Positions 8,138 through 16,843 are shown, counted from the first letter of the stretch. The stretch is DNA of 64,000 bases from Nevskia soli DSM 19509 (GCF_000711955.1 NZ_KL543998.1:47904-111903), one strand, 5' to 3'. Made by a program: numbers and translations. Notes: generated from the sequence alone by a model not told the origin.

Positions 8138-10113
8138 CAGGCCACCGCGCCTTCGGCGATTTCAATGGCGCGGCGTTCGGCGGCGCGGGCCAGGCGGTAG
8201 CGCTTGTCGCTCGCCGCCAGCAGGCCGCCGAAGAACATGAAGATGCCGCCGAGCCAGATCATGCGGATCATCGGCTTGTAGTACACGCGCAGGCTCCAGC
8301 TGCCGTCGTCGTAACCTTCGCCGAGCGAGACATAGAGGTCGCGCATCAGGCCGGCGTCGATGGAGGATTCGGTCAGCACCGTGCCCTGCGAGGGATACAG
8401 GCGCTTCTGCGGATGCAGGGTCGCGACGACCCTGCCGCCATGCTCCACCAGCACCGTGCCCTGCTGGGCGGTGTAGTTGGGGCCGGACTGTTCGCCGGCT
8501 TCCTGGAAGCGGAAGCTGTAGCCGCCGAGTTCGGTTTCGGCGCCGCGGGCCAGGCGCACGTCCTTCTCGTCGCCGAAGCTGATGACGCCGCTGACGCCGA
8601 GGGCCCAGATGCCGAGGCCGATGTGGGCCAGGGTCATGCCCCACACCGCGCGCGGTACCGCTCTGAGGCCCGCACGCCATTCCAGCTTGGCGCGCATGCG
8701 GCGCCATACGTCCTGAGCCGCGGCGAAGATGGCCCAGGTACCGAGCAGGGCGCCGGTGGCGGCGAGCAGCGTGGTCCGGCCATGCAGGGCGAAGGGCAGC
8801 AGCACGCCGAGGATCACCGCGATCACCGCCGGCCAGCGCAGCCGGCGCACGGTTTCGCGCCAGTCGCCGCGCTTCCACGGCACCACGGCGGCCAGCCCGA
8901 CCAGCAGGAACAGGGGCGTGATCATCGGCAGGAATACGGCATTGAAATACGGCGGGCCGACCGAGATCTTGCCCAGGTGCATCGCGTCGAGGGCCAGCGG
9001 GTACAGCGTACCGAGCAGGACGGCGGCACAGGCGGCGACCAGGAAGACGTTGTTGAACAGCAGCAGGCCTTCGCGCGAGAACAGCTTCAGCTCGCCGGTG
9101 GTGACCAGCTTGGGCGCGCGCCAGGCGTAGAGGGTCAGCGCGCCGCCGACGACCACCGCCATGAAGGCGAGGATGAACATGCCGCGCGAGGGATCGCTGG
9201 CGAAGGCGTGCACCGAGACCAGCACGCCGGAGCGGACCAGGAAGGTGCCGAGCAGGGACAGCGAGAAGGCCAGGATGGCGAGCAGCACGGTCCAGCTCTT
9301 CAGCAGGCCGCGCTTTTCCGTCACGGCCAGCGAGTGGATCAGGGCGGTGCCGGCAAGCCAGGGCATGAAGGAGGCGTTTTCCACCGGGTCCCAGAACCAC
9401 CAGCCGCCCCAGCCGAGTTCCTTGTAGGCCCACCAGGAACCGAGGGTGATGCCCATGGTGAGGAACATCCAGGCGGTGGTGGTCCACGGCCGGGTCCAGC
9501 GGGCCCAGGCGGCGTCGAGCCGGCCGGTGATGAGGGCGGCGATGGCGAAGGCGAAGGCCACGGAGAAGCCGACGTAACCCATGTAGAGCATGGGCGGATG
9601 GATCGCCAGGCCCGGATCCTGAAGGATGGGGTTGAGGTCATGCCCTTCCGCCGGCGCCGGCACCAGGCGGGTGAAGGGGCTGGAGGTGAGCAGGATGAAA
9701 AGATAAAAGCCGGTGCTGACCATGCCCAGCACCGACAGCACCAGTGCGCTCATGTCCAGCGGCAGGCGGCGGTTGAACACCGACACCGCCAGGGTCCAGC
9801 CGGAGAGGATCAGCACCCACAGCAGCAGCGAGCCTTCGTGCGCGCCCCACACGGCGGTGATACGGTAGATCAGGGGCAGCTGCGAGTGATCGTTCTCGGC
9901 CACATAGGCCACCGAGAAATCCTTGGTGACGAAGCAGTAGGTGAGGCTGGCATAGGCCGCCGCCACGCACAGGAACTGCCCCTGCGCGGCGGAGCCGGCG
10001 AAGCTGAGCAGGCGCGCGTCGCGGCGGCGCCAGCCGAGCAGCGGTACGATGGCCTGCAACAGGGCGACGCCGAGCGCCAGAATCACCGCGAAATGGCCGA
10101 GCTCGGGGATCAT
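8137..10113 (-). CDS. ccmF: Haem lyase subunit CcmF
   Basis: With the ATG at 10113 (MIPELGHFAV) the product is 658 residues, the normal size for this polytopic haem lyase. The tryptophan-rich WWD motif, with WGGWWFWDPVENASFMPW at about residue 230, forms the periplasmic haem-binding site, and numerous transmembrane helices surround it. CcmF with CcmH attaches haem from CcmE to apocytochrome c. A longer reading from a TTG at 10128 adds only five residues and is not favoured. The gene is separated from ccmE by 130 bp holding a REP pair, while its stop overlaps the ccmG start by TGATG. Confidence 0.96.
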   Translation of the reverse strand: MIPELGHFAVILALGVALLQAIVPLLGWRRRDARLLSFAGSAAQGQFLCVAAAYASLTYCFVTKDFSVAYVAENDHSQLPLIYRITAVWGAHEGSLLLWVLILSGWTLAVSVFNRRLPLDMSALVLSVLGMVSTGFYLFILLTSSPFTRLVPAPAEGHDLNPILQDPGLAIHPPMLYMGYVGFSVAFAFAIAALITGRLDAAWARWTRPWTTTAWMFLTMGITLGSWWAYKELGWGGWWFWDPVENASFMPWLAGTALIHSLAVTEKRGLLKSWTVLLAILAFSLSLLGTFLVRSGVLVSVHAFASDPSRGMFILAFMAVVVGGALTLYAWRAPKLVTTGELKLFSREGLLLFNNVFLVAACAAVLLGTLYPLALDAMHLGKISVGPPYFNAVFLPMITPLFLLVGLAAVVPWKRGDWRETVRRLRWPAVIAVILGVLLPFALHGRTTLLAATGALLGTWAIFAAAQDVWRRMRAKLEWRAGLRAVPRAVWGMTLAHIGLGIWALGVSGVISFGDEKDVRLARGAETELGGYSFRFQEAGEQSGPNYTAQQGTVLVEHGGRVVATLHPQKRLYPSQGTVLTESSIDAGLMRDLYVSLGEGYDDGSWSLRVYYKPMIRMIWLGGIFMFFGGLLAASDKRYRLARAAERRAIEIAEGAVA

Positions 10114-10129
10114 GGCACCACCATCCAAT

Positions 10130-10214
10130 CGTCATCCCCGCGAAGGCGGGGATCCAGTTTTTCCGGCCTTGTCACGAAATCCAGAACTGGATTCCCGCCT
10201 TCGCGGGAATGACG
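10130..10214. repeat. Inverted pair of REP-like palindromes between ccmE and ccmF
   Basis: Units at 10130-10157 (CGTCATCCCCGCG start) and 10187-10214 (ending GCGGGAATGACG) face each other across a 29-bp spacer. Inside each palindrome both show the same CCAGTT continuation as the other copies. The left unit begins 17 bases upstream of the ccmF ATG. The pair interrupts an operon in which all other junctions but one overlap or are tight. Confidence 0.85.
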
Positions 10215-10243
10215 AGGTTGTTGTTGAGCCGCTCTTCCGGGCA

Positions 10244-10714
10244 TCACGAGCTCGACGCCGTGGTGACCGACTTGAACGGCGCGCAGGAATGCTTGCCGTC
10301 GACCTCGCCCACCGCCTTGGCGACGTTGGGCGGCATGTAATTCTCGTCGTGCTTGGCCAGGATGGTGCTGGCGACGAAGACGTTCTGCGCGTCCATGTGG
10401 CCGGTGGCGATGACGCCCTGCCCTTCGCGGAACAGGTCGGGCAGCACGCCTTCGTAATGCACCGGCACGGCGTTGTGGCAGTCGCTCATGACGAACTCGA
10501 TGGCCAGGCCCTCGCCGCGCTTGAGGCTGCCCTTCTCCACCAGGCCGCCGAGTTGCAGGGCGGCGCCGGCCGCGAGCTTGCCGGCGAGCAGGTCGGAAGG
10601 CGTATAGAAGTACATCATGTTCTTGCGGAAGGCGGTGAAGCCCAGGGCCGCGGCCAGGCCGACGCCGAGTACCAGCGCCCCTACCGCCACCATCCGTTTC
10701 TGGCGCTTGGTCAT
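10244..10714 (-). CDS. ccmE: Haem chaperone CcmE
   Basis: The 156-residue protein has one N-terminal signal anchor (about 8-28) and an OB-fold periplasmic domain. The covalent haem site is visible as ILAKHDENYMPP, with H122 and Y126 at the conserved positions of the HxxxY motif. CcmE receives haem from CcmC/CcmD and passes it to CcmF. Its ATG overlaps the ccmD stop (ATGA). The downstream junction to ccmF is opened to 130 bp by a repeat pair. Confidence 0.96.
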   Translation of the reverse strand: MTKRQKRMVAVGALVLGVGLAAALGFTAFRKNMMYFYTPSDLLAGKLAAGAALQLGGLVEKGSLKRGEGLAIEFVMSDCHNAVPVHYEGVLPDLFREGQGVIATGHMDAQNVFVASTILAKHDENYMPPNVAKAVGEVDGKHSCAPFKSVTTASSS

Positions 10715-10863
10715 TGTTCGCCCTCCTGGGGCTCTTCGAGCGACTCAGACAGGCGCCGCTTCAAATCGTTTCGACGGAAATGCGGGGCGAAGGCGTTCCA
10801 CAGCACCACCGCCAGGGCCAGCGCGTAGCTGCTCCAGATGAACAGTGCGTACTTTGGGTTCAT
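10711..10863 (-). CDS. ccmD: Small membrane protein CcmD
   Basis: This 50-residue product begins MNPKYALFIWSSYALALAVV. It has one transmembrane helix followed by a basic and then acidic cytoplasmic tail, the standard CcmD arrangement. CcmD stabilises the CcmC-CcmE complex and aids release of holo-CcmE. The gene overlaps both neighbours by ATGA-type junctions, with ccmC ending at 10860 and ccmE starting at 10714, and sits in the canonical C-D-E order. Confidence 0.93.
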   Translation of the reverse strand: MNPKYALFIWSSYALALAVVLWNAFAPHFRRNDLKRRLSESLEEPQEGEQ

Positions 10864-11603
10864 GCCACTACCATCGCCTGCGCCCAGCGCGCATTGCGCT
10901 CGCGCCAAAGCACTTCGTTCTGCATGCGGCGCAGCCACACGGCGCCGAAGAACAGGTAGAAGCCGCCCAGGCTCACCAGCAGCGGCCACAGCATGTCGCC
11001 GCTGATCTTGGGATTGCGGATGCCTTCGACGCTGAGGATGCTGGCGCCCTGGTGCAGGGAGTTCCACCAGGTGACCGAGAAATGCACGATCGGCACGTTG
11101 ATCAAGCCGACCAGGGCCAGCCAGGCGCAGGCGCGGGCGCCGGCGCGGGGATCGGAATAGGCCTGGTTGAGGCCGATGATGCCGGCGTAGAGGAACAGCA
11201 GCACCAGCTCCGAGGTGAGGCGCGCGTCCCACACCCAGTAGGCGCCCCAGGTGGGCTTGCCCCACAGCATGCCGGTGATCAGGGCCAGGGCGGTGAAGCT
11301 GGCGCCGACCGGGGCGGCGGAAACCACCGCCACTTCGGCCAGCTTCATGCGCCAGATCAGGGCAATGCCGCCGGCTACCGCCATCAGTGTGTAGATGCTG
11401 AGGGACAGGGCCGCGGCGGGCACGTGGATGTAGATGATGCGGAAGGCGTCGCCCTGCTGGTAGTCGGCCGGGGCGAGGAACAGGCCGCCGTAAACCCCCA
11501 CGCCGATGAGCAGCACGGCGAAGCCGAACAGCCACGGCGCCAGGACGTCGGCGAAGCGGTAGAACGTCGGCGGGGAAGCCAGCTGGTGAAACCATGTCCA
11601 CAT
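10860..11603 (-). CDS. ccmC: Haem transporter subunit CcmC
   Basis: The 247-residue protein has six hydrophobic segments and the WWD-type motif WGAYWVWDARLTSELVLL at about 125-142, the haem-handling signature of the CcmC family. Conserved histidines are expected on the flanking loops, for example IYIHVPAA near residue 60. CcmC delivers haem to CcmE together with the CcmAB ABC transporter. The start ATG at 11603 is 15 bp from the end of ccmB. Confidence 0.96.
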   Translation of the reverse strand: MWTWFHQLASPPTFYRFADVLAPWLFGFAVLLIGVGVYGGLFLAPADYQQGDAFRIIYIHVPAAALSLSIYTLMAVAGGIALIWRMKLAEVAVVSAAPVGASFTALALITGMLWGKPTWGAYWVWDARLTSELVLLFLYAGIIGLNQAYSDPRAGARACAWLALVGLINVPIVHFSVTWWNSLHQGASILSVEGIRNPKISGDMLWPLLVSLGGFYLFFGAVWLRRMQNEVLWRERNARWAQAMVVA

Positions 11604-11618
11604 GGGAAGAATTATCGC

Positions 11619-12284
11619 CTATTCAATGGCATTCCGGAGCGCTCCCGCCGCAGCAAACGGGAGCAAGGTCACGGTGAGTGCCGTCAGGGCGCCCAAAAAG
11701 TACAAGGGTGCGTCAAAAGGCAGTCCGGCCGCCGCCGCGCGCACCGCGCCGCCGCCGAAAATCACCGCCGGGGTCATCAGCGGCAGCACCAGGATCGGCA
11801 GCAGGATGCCGGCGCGCTGGGCGCCTACGGTCAGCGCCGCGGCGAAGCCGCCGGTGAACATCAGGGTCGGCGTGCCGAGCAGCAGGCTCAGGGTCAGCAC
11901 CTTCACCGCCAGCGGCTCCAGACCCAGGGCGATGCCCAGCACCGGCGCGGCCACCACCAGGGGCAGCGCGGTGATCAGCCAGTGGGCGGCCAGCTTGGCG
12001 GCGACCAGCAGGGGGGCCGGGGCGTCGGCCAGGAGCAGTTGTTCCAGGGTGCCGTCGTCGAGGTCGCCGCGGAAGATGCGTTCCACCCCGAGCAGCGCCG
12101 CCAGCAGGGCGCCGACCCAGACGACGGCCGGGGCGAAGACCTTCAGGGCCGGATCGTGGGCTTCGATCCCCAGCGGAAACAGCAGGGCAACGATGGCGTA
12201 GAACACCAAAGGCTGCGCCCACTCCGCCGGGCGGCGCGCGGCCAGCAGCAGTTCGCGGCGGAAGACGGCAGCTGCGGCGCTCAT
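11619..12284 (-). CDS. ccmB: ABC transporter permease CcmB
   Basis: The 221-residue product starts MSAAAAVFRRELLLAAR and has six predicted membrane segments with the VWVGALLAALLGVERIF region characteristic of CcmB. It pairs with the CcmA ATPase; ATP hydrolysis by CcmAB releases holo-CcmE from CcmCD. The start ATG at 12284 overlaps the ccmA stop (ATGA). A longer frame continues upstream inside ccmA, but that stretch is an out-of-frame reading of the ATPase gene, so the short start is used. Confidence 0.93.
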   Translation of the reverse strand: MSAAAAVFRRELLLAARRPAEWAQPLVFYAIVALLFPLGIEAHDPALKVFAPAVVWVGALLAALLGVERIFRGDLDDGTLEQLLLADAPAPLLVAAKLAAHWLITALPLVVAAPVLGIALGLEPLAVKVLTLSLLLGTPTLMFTGGFAAALTVGAQRAGILLPILVLPLMTPAVIFGGGAVRAAAAGLPFDAPLYFLGALTALTVTLLPFAAAGALRNAIE

Positions 12285-12889
12285 GCGCGCAATTCCAGGC
12301 TGCGCACCCCGGCCACGGCGGCCGGCAGGGGCTGGTGGCTGGTGACCAGGGCGGCGCCGCCGCTGCGGCCGTGGGCGTCGAGCAGCTCGGCCAGCAGCTC
12401 GATGCCGGCGTGATCGAGGCCGGCCAGGGGCTCGTCCAGGAACCACCAGGGGCGCGGCAGGGCCAGCAGGCGCGCCAGGGCGGCGCGGCGGCGCTGGCCG
12501 GTGGAAAGGCTGCCGCAGGGGCGATGGCGCTGCGCCTTCAGGCCGACGCGCAGCAGCGCCGGCCCGACGTCCACATCCGCGTGGCCGCCGAGGGCGCACC
12601 AGAAGCGCAGGTTCTCGTCCGGGCTGAGGGTGGGGTTGAGGGCGTTCTTGTGGCCGAGCCAGTGGCGGTGCTCGGCGTCCGGCTGGCCTTCCAGGCTGCC
12701 GGCGGCGGGCTGGCGCAGGCCGCAGAGGACTTCCAGCAGCGAGGTCTTGCCGGCGCCGTTGCGGCCGCGGATGTGCAGGATCTCGCCCGCCGCGACGCTG
12801 AAGTCCAGGGCCTCGACCACGTTGCGGTCGCCACGGGCGACCGCCAGGTTGCGCACTTGGAGGCTGGGGAGGGACATGAGAGCGGGCAT
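12281..12889 (-). CDS. ccmA: ABC transporter ATPase CcmA
   Basis: This 202-residue ATPase has Walker A GRNGAGKTSLL near residue 45, the ABC signature SLSTGQRRRAALARL near 130 and Walker B PWWFLDEPLAGLD near 150. It is the first gene of the ccmABCDEFGHI operon. Two in-frame ATGs (12889 and 12877) are possible and neither has a strong Shine-Dalgarno. The longer form is given, while MSLPSLQVRNLAV from 12877 would resemble family members equally well. The 81 bp to the divergent folD start must hold the ccm promoter, though no convincing -35/-10 pair was identified. Confidence 0.93.
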   Translation of the reverse strand: MPALMSLPSLQVRNLAVARGDRNVVEALDFSVAAGEILHIRGRNGAGKTSLLEVLCGLRQPAAGSLEGQPDAEHRHWLGHKNALNPTLSPDENLRFWCALGGHADVDVGPALLRVGLKAQRHRPCGSLSTGQRRRAALARLLALPRPWWFLDEPLAGLDHAGIELLAELLDAHGRSGGAALVTSHQPLPAAVAGVRSLELRA

Positions 12890-12970
12890 TTTAGGTGATT
12901 GGCGATGAACTGTTGGTTCCCTGTGGCCGGCGACAGGTAAAATGTGCTTTTAAGGCCGGGAATTGATCGC

Positions 12971-13828
12971 TTGACCGCCCAACTGATTGACGGCAAGGCC
13001 GTTGCCGCCGACGTGCAGACGCGTGTTCGCATCGCCGTGGAAGCGCGTACGGCCGCCGGCAAACGCGCCCCTGCCCTTGCCACCGTACTGGTCGGCGCCG
13101 ATCCGGCTTCCGAGATCTACGTGCGCAACAAGCGCCGCAGTTGCGAGGCTGTAGGCATCCGCTCGGTGCCGCAGCATTTCGCCGCGGATGTGAGCCAGGC
13201 CGAGTTGATGGCGGAGATCGACCGCCTCAACGCCGACGAGGGCATCGACGGCATCCTGGTGCAGCTGCCGCTGCCCAAGCACATCGACGCCACCCAGGTG
13301 ATCGAGCGCATCCGTCCGGACAAGGACGTCGACGGCTTCCACCCCTACAACCTCGGCCGCCTGGCGCAGCGCCTGCCGGCGCTGCGGCCCTGCACGCCCT
13401 ATGGCGTGATCGAGCTGCTCAAGTCCACCGGCGTGGACCTGTACGGCAAGCGCGCCCTGGTGGTCGGCGCCAGCAACCACGTCGGCCGGCCGATGGGCCT
13501 GGAACTGTTGCTGGCGGGCTGCACCACCACCATCGCCCACCGCTTCACGCGCGAACTGGACCAGGAAGTGGCGCGGGCCGAGGTGCTGGTGGTGGCGGTG
13601 GGCAAGCCGGGCTTCGTCCACGGCGACTGGGTGCGCCCCGGCGCGATCGTCATCGATATCGGCATCAATCGCTTGCCGGACGGCAAGCTGTGCGGCGACG
13701 TCGGCTTCGAGCAGGCGCGCGAGCGCGCCGCCTTCATCACCCCGGTGCCGGGCGGCGTGGGCCCGATGACCGTGGCCATGCTGATGGAAAACACGCTGGA
13801 AGCGGCGCAGCTGCGGGAAAAGGGCTGA
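12971..13828 (+). CDS. folD: Bifunctional methylenetetrahydrofolate dehydrogenase/methenyltetrahydrofolate cyclohydrolase
   Basis: The 285-residue protein from a TTG start reads MTAQLIDGKAVAADVQ, the usual FolD N-terminus. A GTG at 12944 would add nine residues and is possible. The catalytic YVRNKRRSCEAVGI segment (lysine in KxxxC) is near residue 50, followed by DGILVQLPLP, KDVDGFHP and the C-terminal PVPGGVGPMTVAML signature. FolD interconverts methylene- and formyl-tetrahydrofolate in the cytoplasm. It links to the one-carbon units that glyA and the gcv operon in this window generate. The gene is divergent from ccmA and convergent with the ctp protease gene, 23 bp away. Confidence 0.95.
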   Translation: MTAQLIDGKAVAADVQTRVRIAVEARTAAGKRAPALATVLVGADPASEIYVRNKRRSCEAVGIRSVPQHFAADVSQAELMAEIDRLNADEGIDGILVQLPLPKHIDATQVIERIRPDKDVDGFHPYNLGRLAQRLPALRPCTPYGVIELLKSTGVDLYGKRALVVGASNHVGRPMGLELLLAGCTTTIAHRFTRELDQEVARAEVLVVAVGKPGFVHGDWVRPGAIVIDIGINRLPDGKLCGDVGFEQARERAAFITPVPGGVGPMTVAMLMENTLEAAQLREKG

Positions 13829-13851
13829 GGCCTTCCCGGCCGCCCGATTGA

Positions 13852-15189
13852 TCAGCCGGCGTGTGCGGTCCCGGCGGTGATCAGGCCCTTGAGCAGGTTG
13901 AGCGAGTTGTAGAGCACGAAGTCGCTCACCGCCAGATTGTCGGCCTTCCCGGCTTGCGTATCGCCCGAGGCATCCGGCGCATCCACGGTCGGCGCCGGCT
14001 TGGCCGCGGGCTTCTCGTTGACCAGGCTGCCTTTCAGGTCCGCTTCCCGCACCCGCGCGATGGGCGCATTGACCGGCTCGACCTTCACCGGCTCGATGAC
14101 GATGTCCGGCTTGATCCCCTCGGCCTGGATGGAGCGGCCGCTGGGCGTGTAGTAGCGGGCGATGGTGAGGATCACGGCGCCGCCCTCGTTCAGGGGCGAT
14201 ACGCTCTGCACCAGGCCCTTGCCGAAGGTGGTGCTGCCGACCACCACGGCGCGCCGCTGGTCCTGCAGCGCGCCGGCGACGATCTCGGCGGCCGAGGCGG
14301 TGCCGCCGTTGACCATGGCTACCAGTGGCCTGCCCTTGAGCAGGTCGCCGGAGCTGGCGTCGTACTCGTGGTTGGCGCCCGGCGCGCGACCGCGCTGCAA
14401 TACGATCTGGCCGCGTTCGAGGAAGGCATCGCTGACCTTGACCGCGGAGGTGACCACGCCGCCGGGGTTGTTGCGCAGGTCGAGGATCAGGCCATGCAGG
14501 TCGCCGCCGGCCTGTTGCTGCAGCTTGTTCAGTTCGTCGGTGAAGGCATCGCCGGTATCGGCGGAGAAATTGGTGATGCGCAGGTAGCCGATGCCCGGCT
14601 CCAGCATCTTCGAGCGCACGCTGGCCACCTTGACCACTTCGCGCGTCAGCTCCAGCACCGAGGTGGTGGCGGCGCCGACGTGCAGTACACCCAGTTTGAT
14701 TCGGGTGCCCTTGGTGCCGCGCATGCGGTCGACGGCCTCCTTGAGCTTGAGGCCGGTGGTCGGCTGGCCGTCGATGAGGGTGATGATGTCGCCCGACTGG
14801 ATGCCGGCCGCTGCCGCGGGCGTGTGGTCCATGGCCGAGACCACGCGCAGGAAACCGTTGCGCATCTCCACTTCGATGCCGATGCCGGCGTACTTGCCGG
14901 AGGTGTTGACGTTCCAGTCGGCGAATTCCTTCTTGTCGAGGTAGCGCGAGTGCGGCTCGAGGCCGTCGACCATGCCGCGCAAGGCGTTTTCCATCAGCTT
15001 GTCGGGCGATACCGGCTCGACGTAGCGTTTACCGATGATATCGATCGCCTGGGTGAAGGAGCGCAGCTCGCCCAGCGGCAGCGGCTCGACCGGGCCGGAG
15101 CCGCCGACAGCGCGTCGGGCCAGGGGGAAGCTGGCGCCGATGACGGCACCGCAAGCCAGCGCAAGCACGATCCGCCTGGAAACACTCAT
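13852..15189 (-). CDS. C-terminal processing peptidase (S41 family, CtpA-like)
   Basis: With the ATG at 15189 the product is 445 residues. It has a hydrophobic signal/anchor at 7-22, then a PDZ domain (about 100-185; GIGIEVEMRNG and SGDIITLIDG are visible) and an S41 tail-specific protease domain. The catalytic Ser/Lys dyad is S299 in NGGTASAAEI and K324 in TTFGKGLVQ. Such periplasmic proteases trim C-termini of envelope proteins and peptidoglycan hydrolases. The C-terminal 80 residues are Pro/Ala-rich. The frame stays open for 66 codons upstream, but MSVSRRIVLALAC is a natural signal-peptide start. The gene is divergent from the acyl-CoA dehydrogenase gene across 215 bp. Confidence 0.9.
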   Translation of the reverse strand: MSVSRRIVLALACGAVIGASFPLARRAVGGSGPVEPLPLGELRSFTQAIDIIGKRYVEPVSPDKLMENALRGMVDGLEPHSRYLDKKEFADWNVNTSGKYAGIGIEVEMRNGFLRVVSAMDHTPAAAAGIQSGDIITLIDGQPTTGLKLKEAVDRMRGTKGTRIKLGVLHVGAATTSVLELTREVVKVASVRSKMLEPGIGYLRITNFSADTGDAFTDELNKLQQQAGGDLHGLILDLRNNPGGVVTSAVKVSDAFLERGQIVLQRGRAPGANHEYDASSGDLLKGRPLVAMVNGGTASAAEIVAGALQDQRRAVVVGSTTFGKGLVQSVSPLNEGGAVILTIARYYTPSGRSIQAEGIKPDIVIEPVKVEPVNAPIARVREADLKGSLVNEKPAAKPAPTVDAPDASGDTQAGKADNLAVSDFVLYNSLNLLKGLITAGTAHAG

Positions 15190-15404
15190 CAGATGCCTTT
15201 GGAGCCGCCCCGGGGGCGCCGAAGCGGCGCCGCAAGCGCAGCGTGACATATGTGTGGCGGCGTTGCAGCCCCGGCGTCGGGGATGCCCGGGTGCAGCGGC
15301 GGCAATCGCGCGCGGCCTGGCTCGTAATGGATATTGTTGTGGCGCTGCCGAAGCCGACTGTTTAGAGTTCCTGTGCAGGCAATTCAAAGGATATTCAAAT
15401 TACC

Positions 15405-16568
15405 ATGAGCCGCACTCCCACCCCCGTCGCGCCCTCTCCCTTCTATAGCGGGGAGCATGAAGCGTTCCGTACCCAGCTGCGGCGTTTCGTCGAACGCGAG
15501 GTGGTGCCGTACATCGATCAATGGGAGGCTGCCGGCGAACTGCCGCGCGAACTGCACCGCAAGGCGGCGGAGGCGGGGGTGCTGGGCATCGGCTTTCCGG
15601 AAGCCTATGGCGGCATCGAGGTGCCGGACTCGTTCTATGGCGTGGTGCTGACCGAGGAACTGGCGCGGGCCGGCTCCGGCGGCCTCATCGCCAGCCTGAT
15701 GAGCCACGGCATCGCCAGCCCGCCGGTGATGCATGCCGGGACGCCGGAGCAGAAGGAGCGCTTCCTCGCGCCGGTGCTGGCCGGCGAGAAGATCGCGGCC
15801 CTGGCCATCACCGAACCGGGCGGCGGCTCCGATGTGGCCAACCTGCGCACCACGGCGCTACGCGACGGCGACCACTACGTGGTCAACGGCTCCAAGACCT
15901 TCATCACCTCCGGCATGCGCGCCGACCTGCTCACCGTGGCGGTGCGCACCGGCGAGGCCGGGCTGGGCGGCGTGTCGCTGCTGGTGGTGGAAGCCAGCAC
16001 GCCCGGGTTCACCCGCAGCAAGCTGGACAAGATGGGCTGGTGGTGCTCGGACACCGCCACGCTCTACTTCGACGATTGCCGGGTGCCGGTGGCCAACCGC
16101 ATCGGGCCGGAGAACGCCGGCTTCATGGCGATCATGCTCAACTTCAACAACGAGCGCATCATGCTCGCCGCGCAGGCCTGGGCTTTCGCGCAGGTTTGTT
16201 ATGAAGAGGCGCTGGCTTATGCCCGCGAGCGCCACACTTTCGGCAAACCGCTGATCTCGCGCCAGGTGATCCGCCACAAGCTGGTCGACATGAAGATGCA
16301 GATCGACGCAGTGAAGGCGCAGCTCGACATCCTGTGCTGGCGCGTGACGAAGAAGCAGATGCCGGTGGCCGAGGTATGCCTGCTGAAGAACCTGGCGACG
16401 CGCATGCTTGAGGAAGTGGCCGGCGAGGCGGTGCAGATCTTCGGCGGCGCCGGCTACCTGCGCGGGGCCAAGGTGGAGCGCATCTTCCGCGAGACCAAGG
16501 TGCTGTCCATCGGCGGCGGGGCTTCCGAAATAATGAAGGACCTTGCGGCCAGGCAGCTTGGCTATTAA
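15405..16568 (+). CDS. Acyl-CoA dehydrogenase
   Basis: This 387-residue flavoprotein is of full family length. The FAD-contact segments AITEPGGGSDVANLRT (about 134-149) and VNGSKTFITSG (160-170) are clear. The usual catalytic glutamate of the IYEGT motif near the C-terminus is replaced by IGGGASEIM. E250 in FNNERIM lies where isovaleryl-CoA and long-chain dehydrogenases carry their catalytic base. It would oxidise an acyl-CoA to the 2-enoyl-CoA and pass electrons to ETF, encoded 10 kb away. The substrate is not predictable. The stop codon TAA is the left flank, and probable target duplication, of the MITE-like element that follows. Confidence 0.9.
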   Translation: MSRTPTPVAPSPFYSGEHEAFRTQLRRFVEREVVPYIDQWEAAGELPRELHRKAAEAGVLGIGFPEAYGGIEVPDSFYGVVLTEELARAGSGGLIASLMSHGIASPPVMHAGTPEQKERFLAPVLAGEKIAALAITEPGGGSDVANLRTTALRDGDHYVVNGSKTFITSGMRADLLTVAVRTGEAGLGGVSLLVVEASTPGFTRSKLDKMGWWCSDTATLYFDDCRVPVANRIGPENAGFMAIMLNFNNERIMLAAQAWAFAQVCYEEALAYARERHTFGKPLISRQVIRHKLVDMKMQIDAVKAQLDILCWRVTKKQMPVAEVCLLKNLATRMLEEVAGEAVQIFGGAGYLRGAKVERIFRETKVLSIGGGASEIMKDLAARQLGY

Positions 16569-16832
16569 GAGCCTATAACAGAACGAATCGCGCCTGCGAC
16601 GGAGGTCATTTTTGCGCAGTGCAAGTCGGACGGGGCTCGGCATGGTGATTCCATGCAAGCCCCGGCTGATGCAGCAATGCGCAAAAATGGCCCCGTCCCG
16701 AAGGGTTGCGCTCAAAATCGCGCCATGCTGCGTTGTCAGGCTGAGCCATGGAATCACCATGGCTCAGCCCTCCGCCTTGCCTGACGTGATTTTGAGCAGC
16801 AACGCAGGCGCGATTCGTTCTGTTATAGGCTC
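16569..16832. mobile_element. 264-bp MITE-like element with perfect terminal inverted repeats
   Basis: The ends are perfect 30-bp inverted repeats, starting GAGCCTATAACAGA at 16569-16598 and mirrored at 16803-16832. The element is flanked by TAA on both sides, the left TAA being the stop codon of the upstream dehydrogenase gene. Inside are two large hairpins. One is closed by ATTTTTGCGCA/TGCGCAAAAAT (about 16607-16685) and the other by GCTCAAAATC/GATTTTGAGC (about 16710-16798). Each is tipped by the same CATGGTGATTCCATG sequence in opposite orientations. No coding region is present. Size, TIRs and a 3-bp flanking duplication suggest a non-autonomous transposable element; the mobilising transposase is not in the window. 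Confidence 0.75.
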
Positions 16833-16843
16833 TAAGCCAACCC

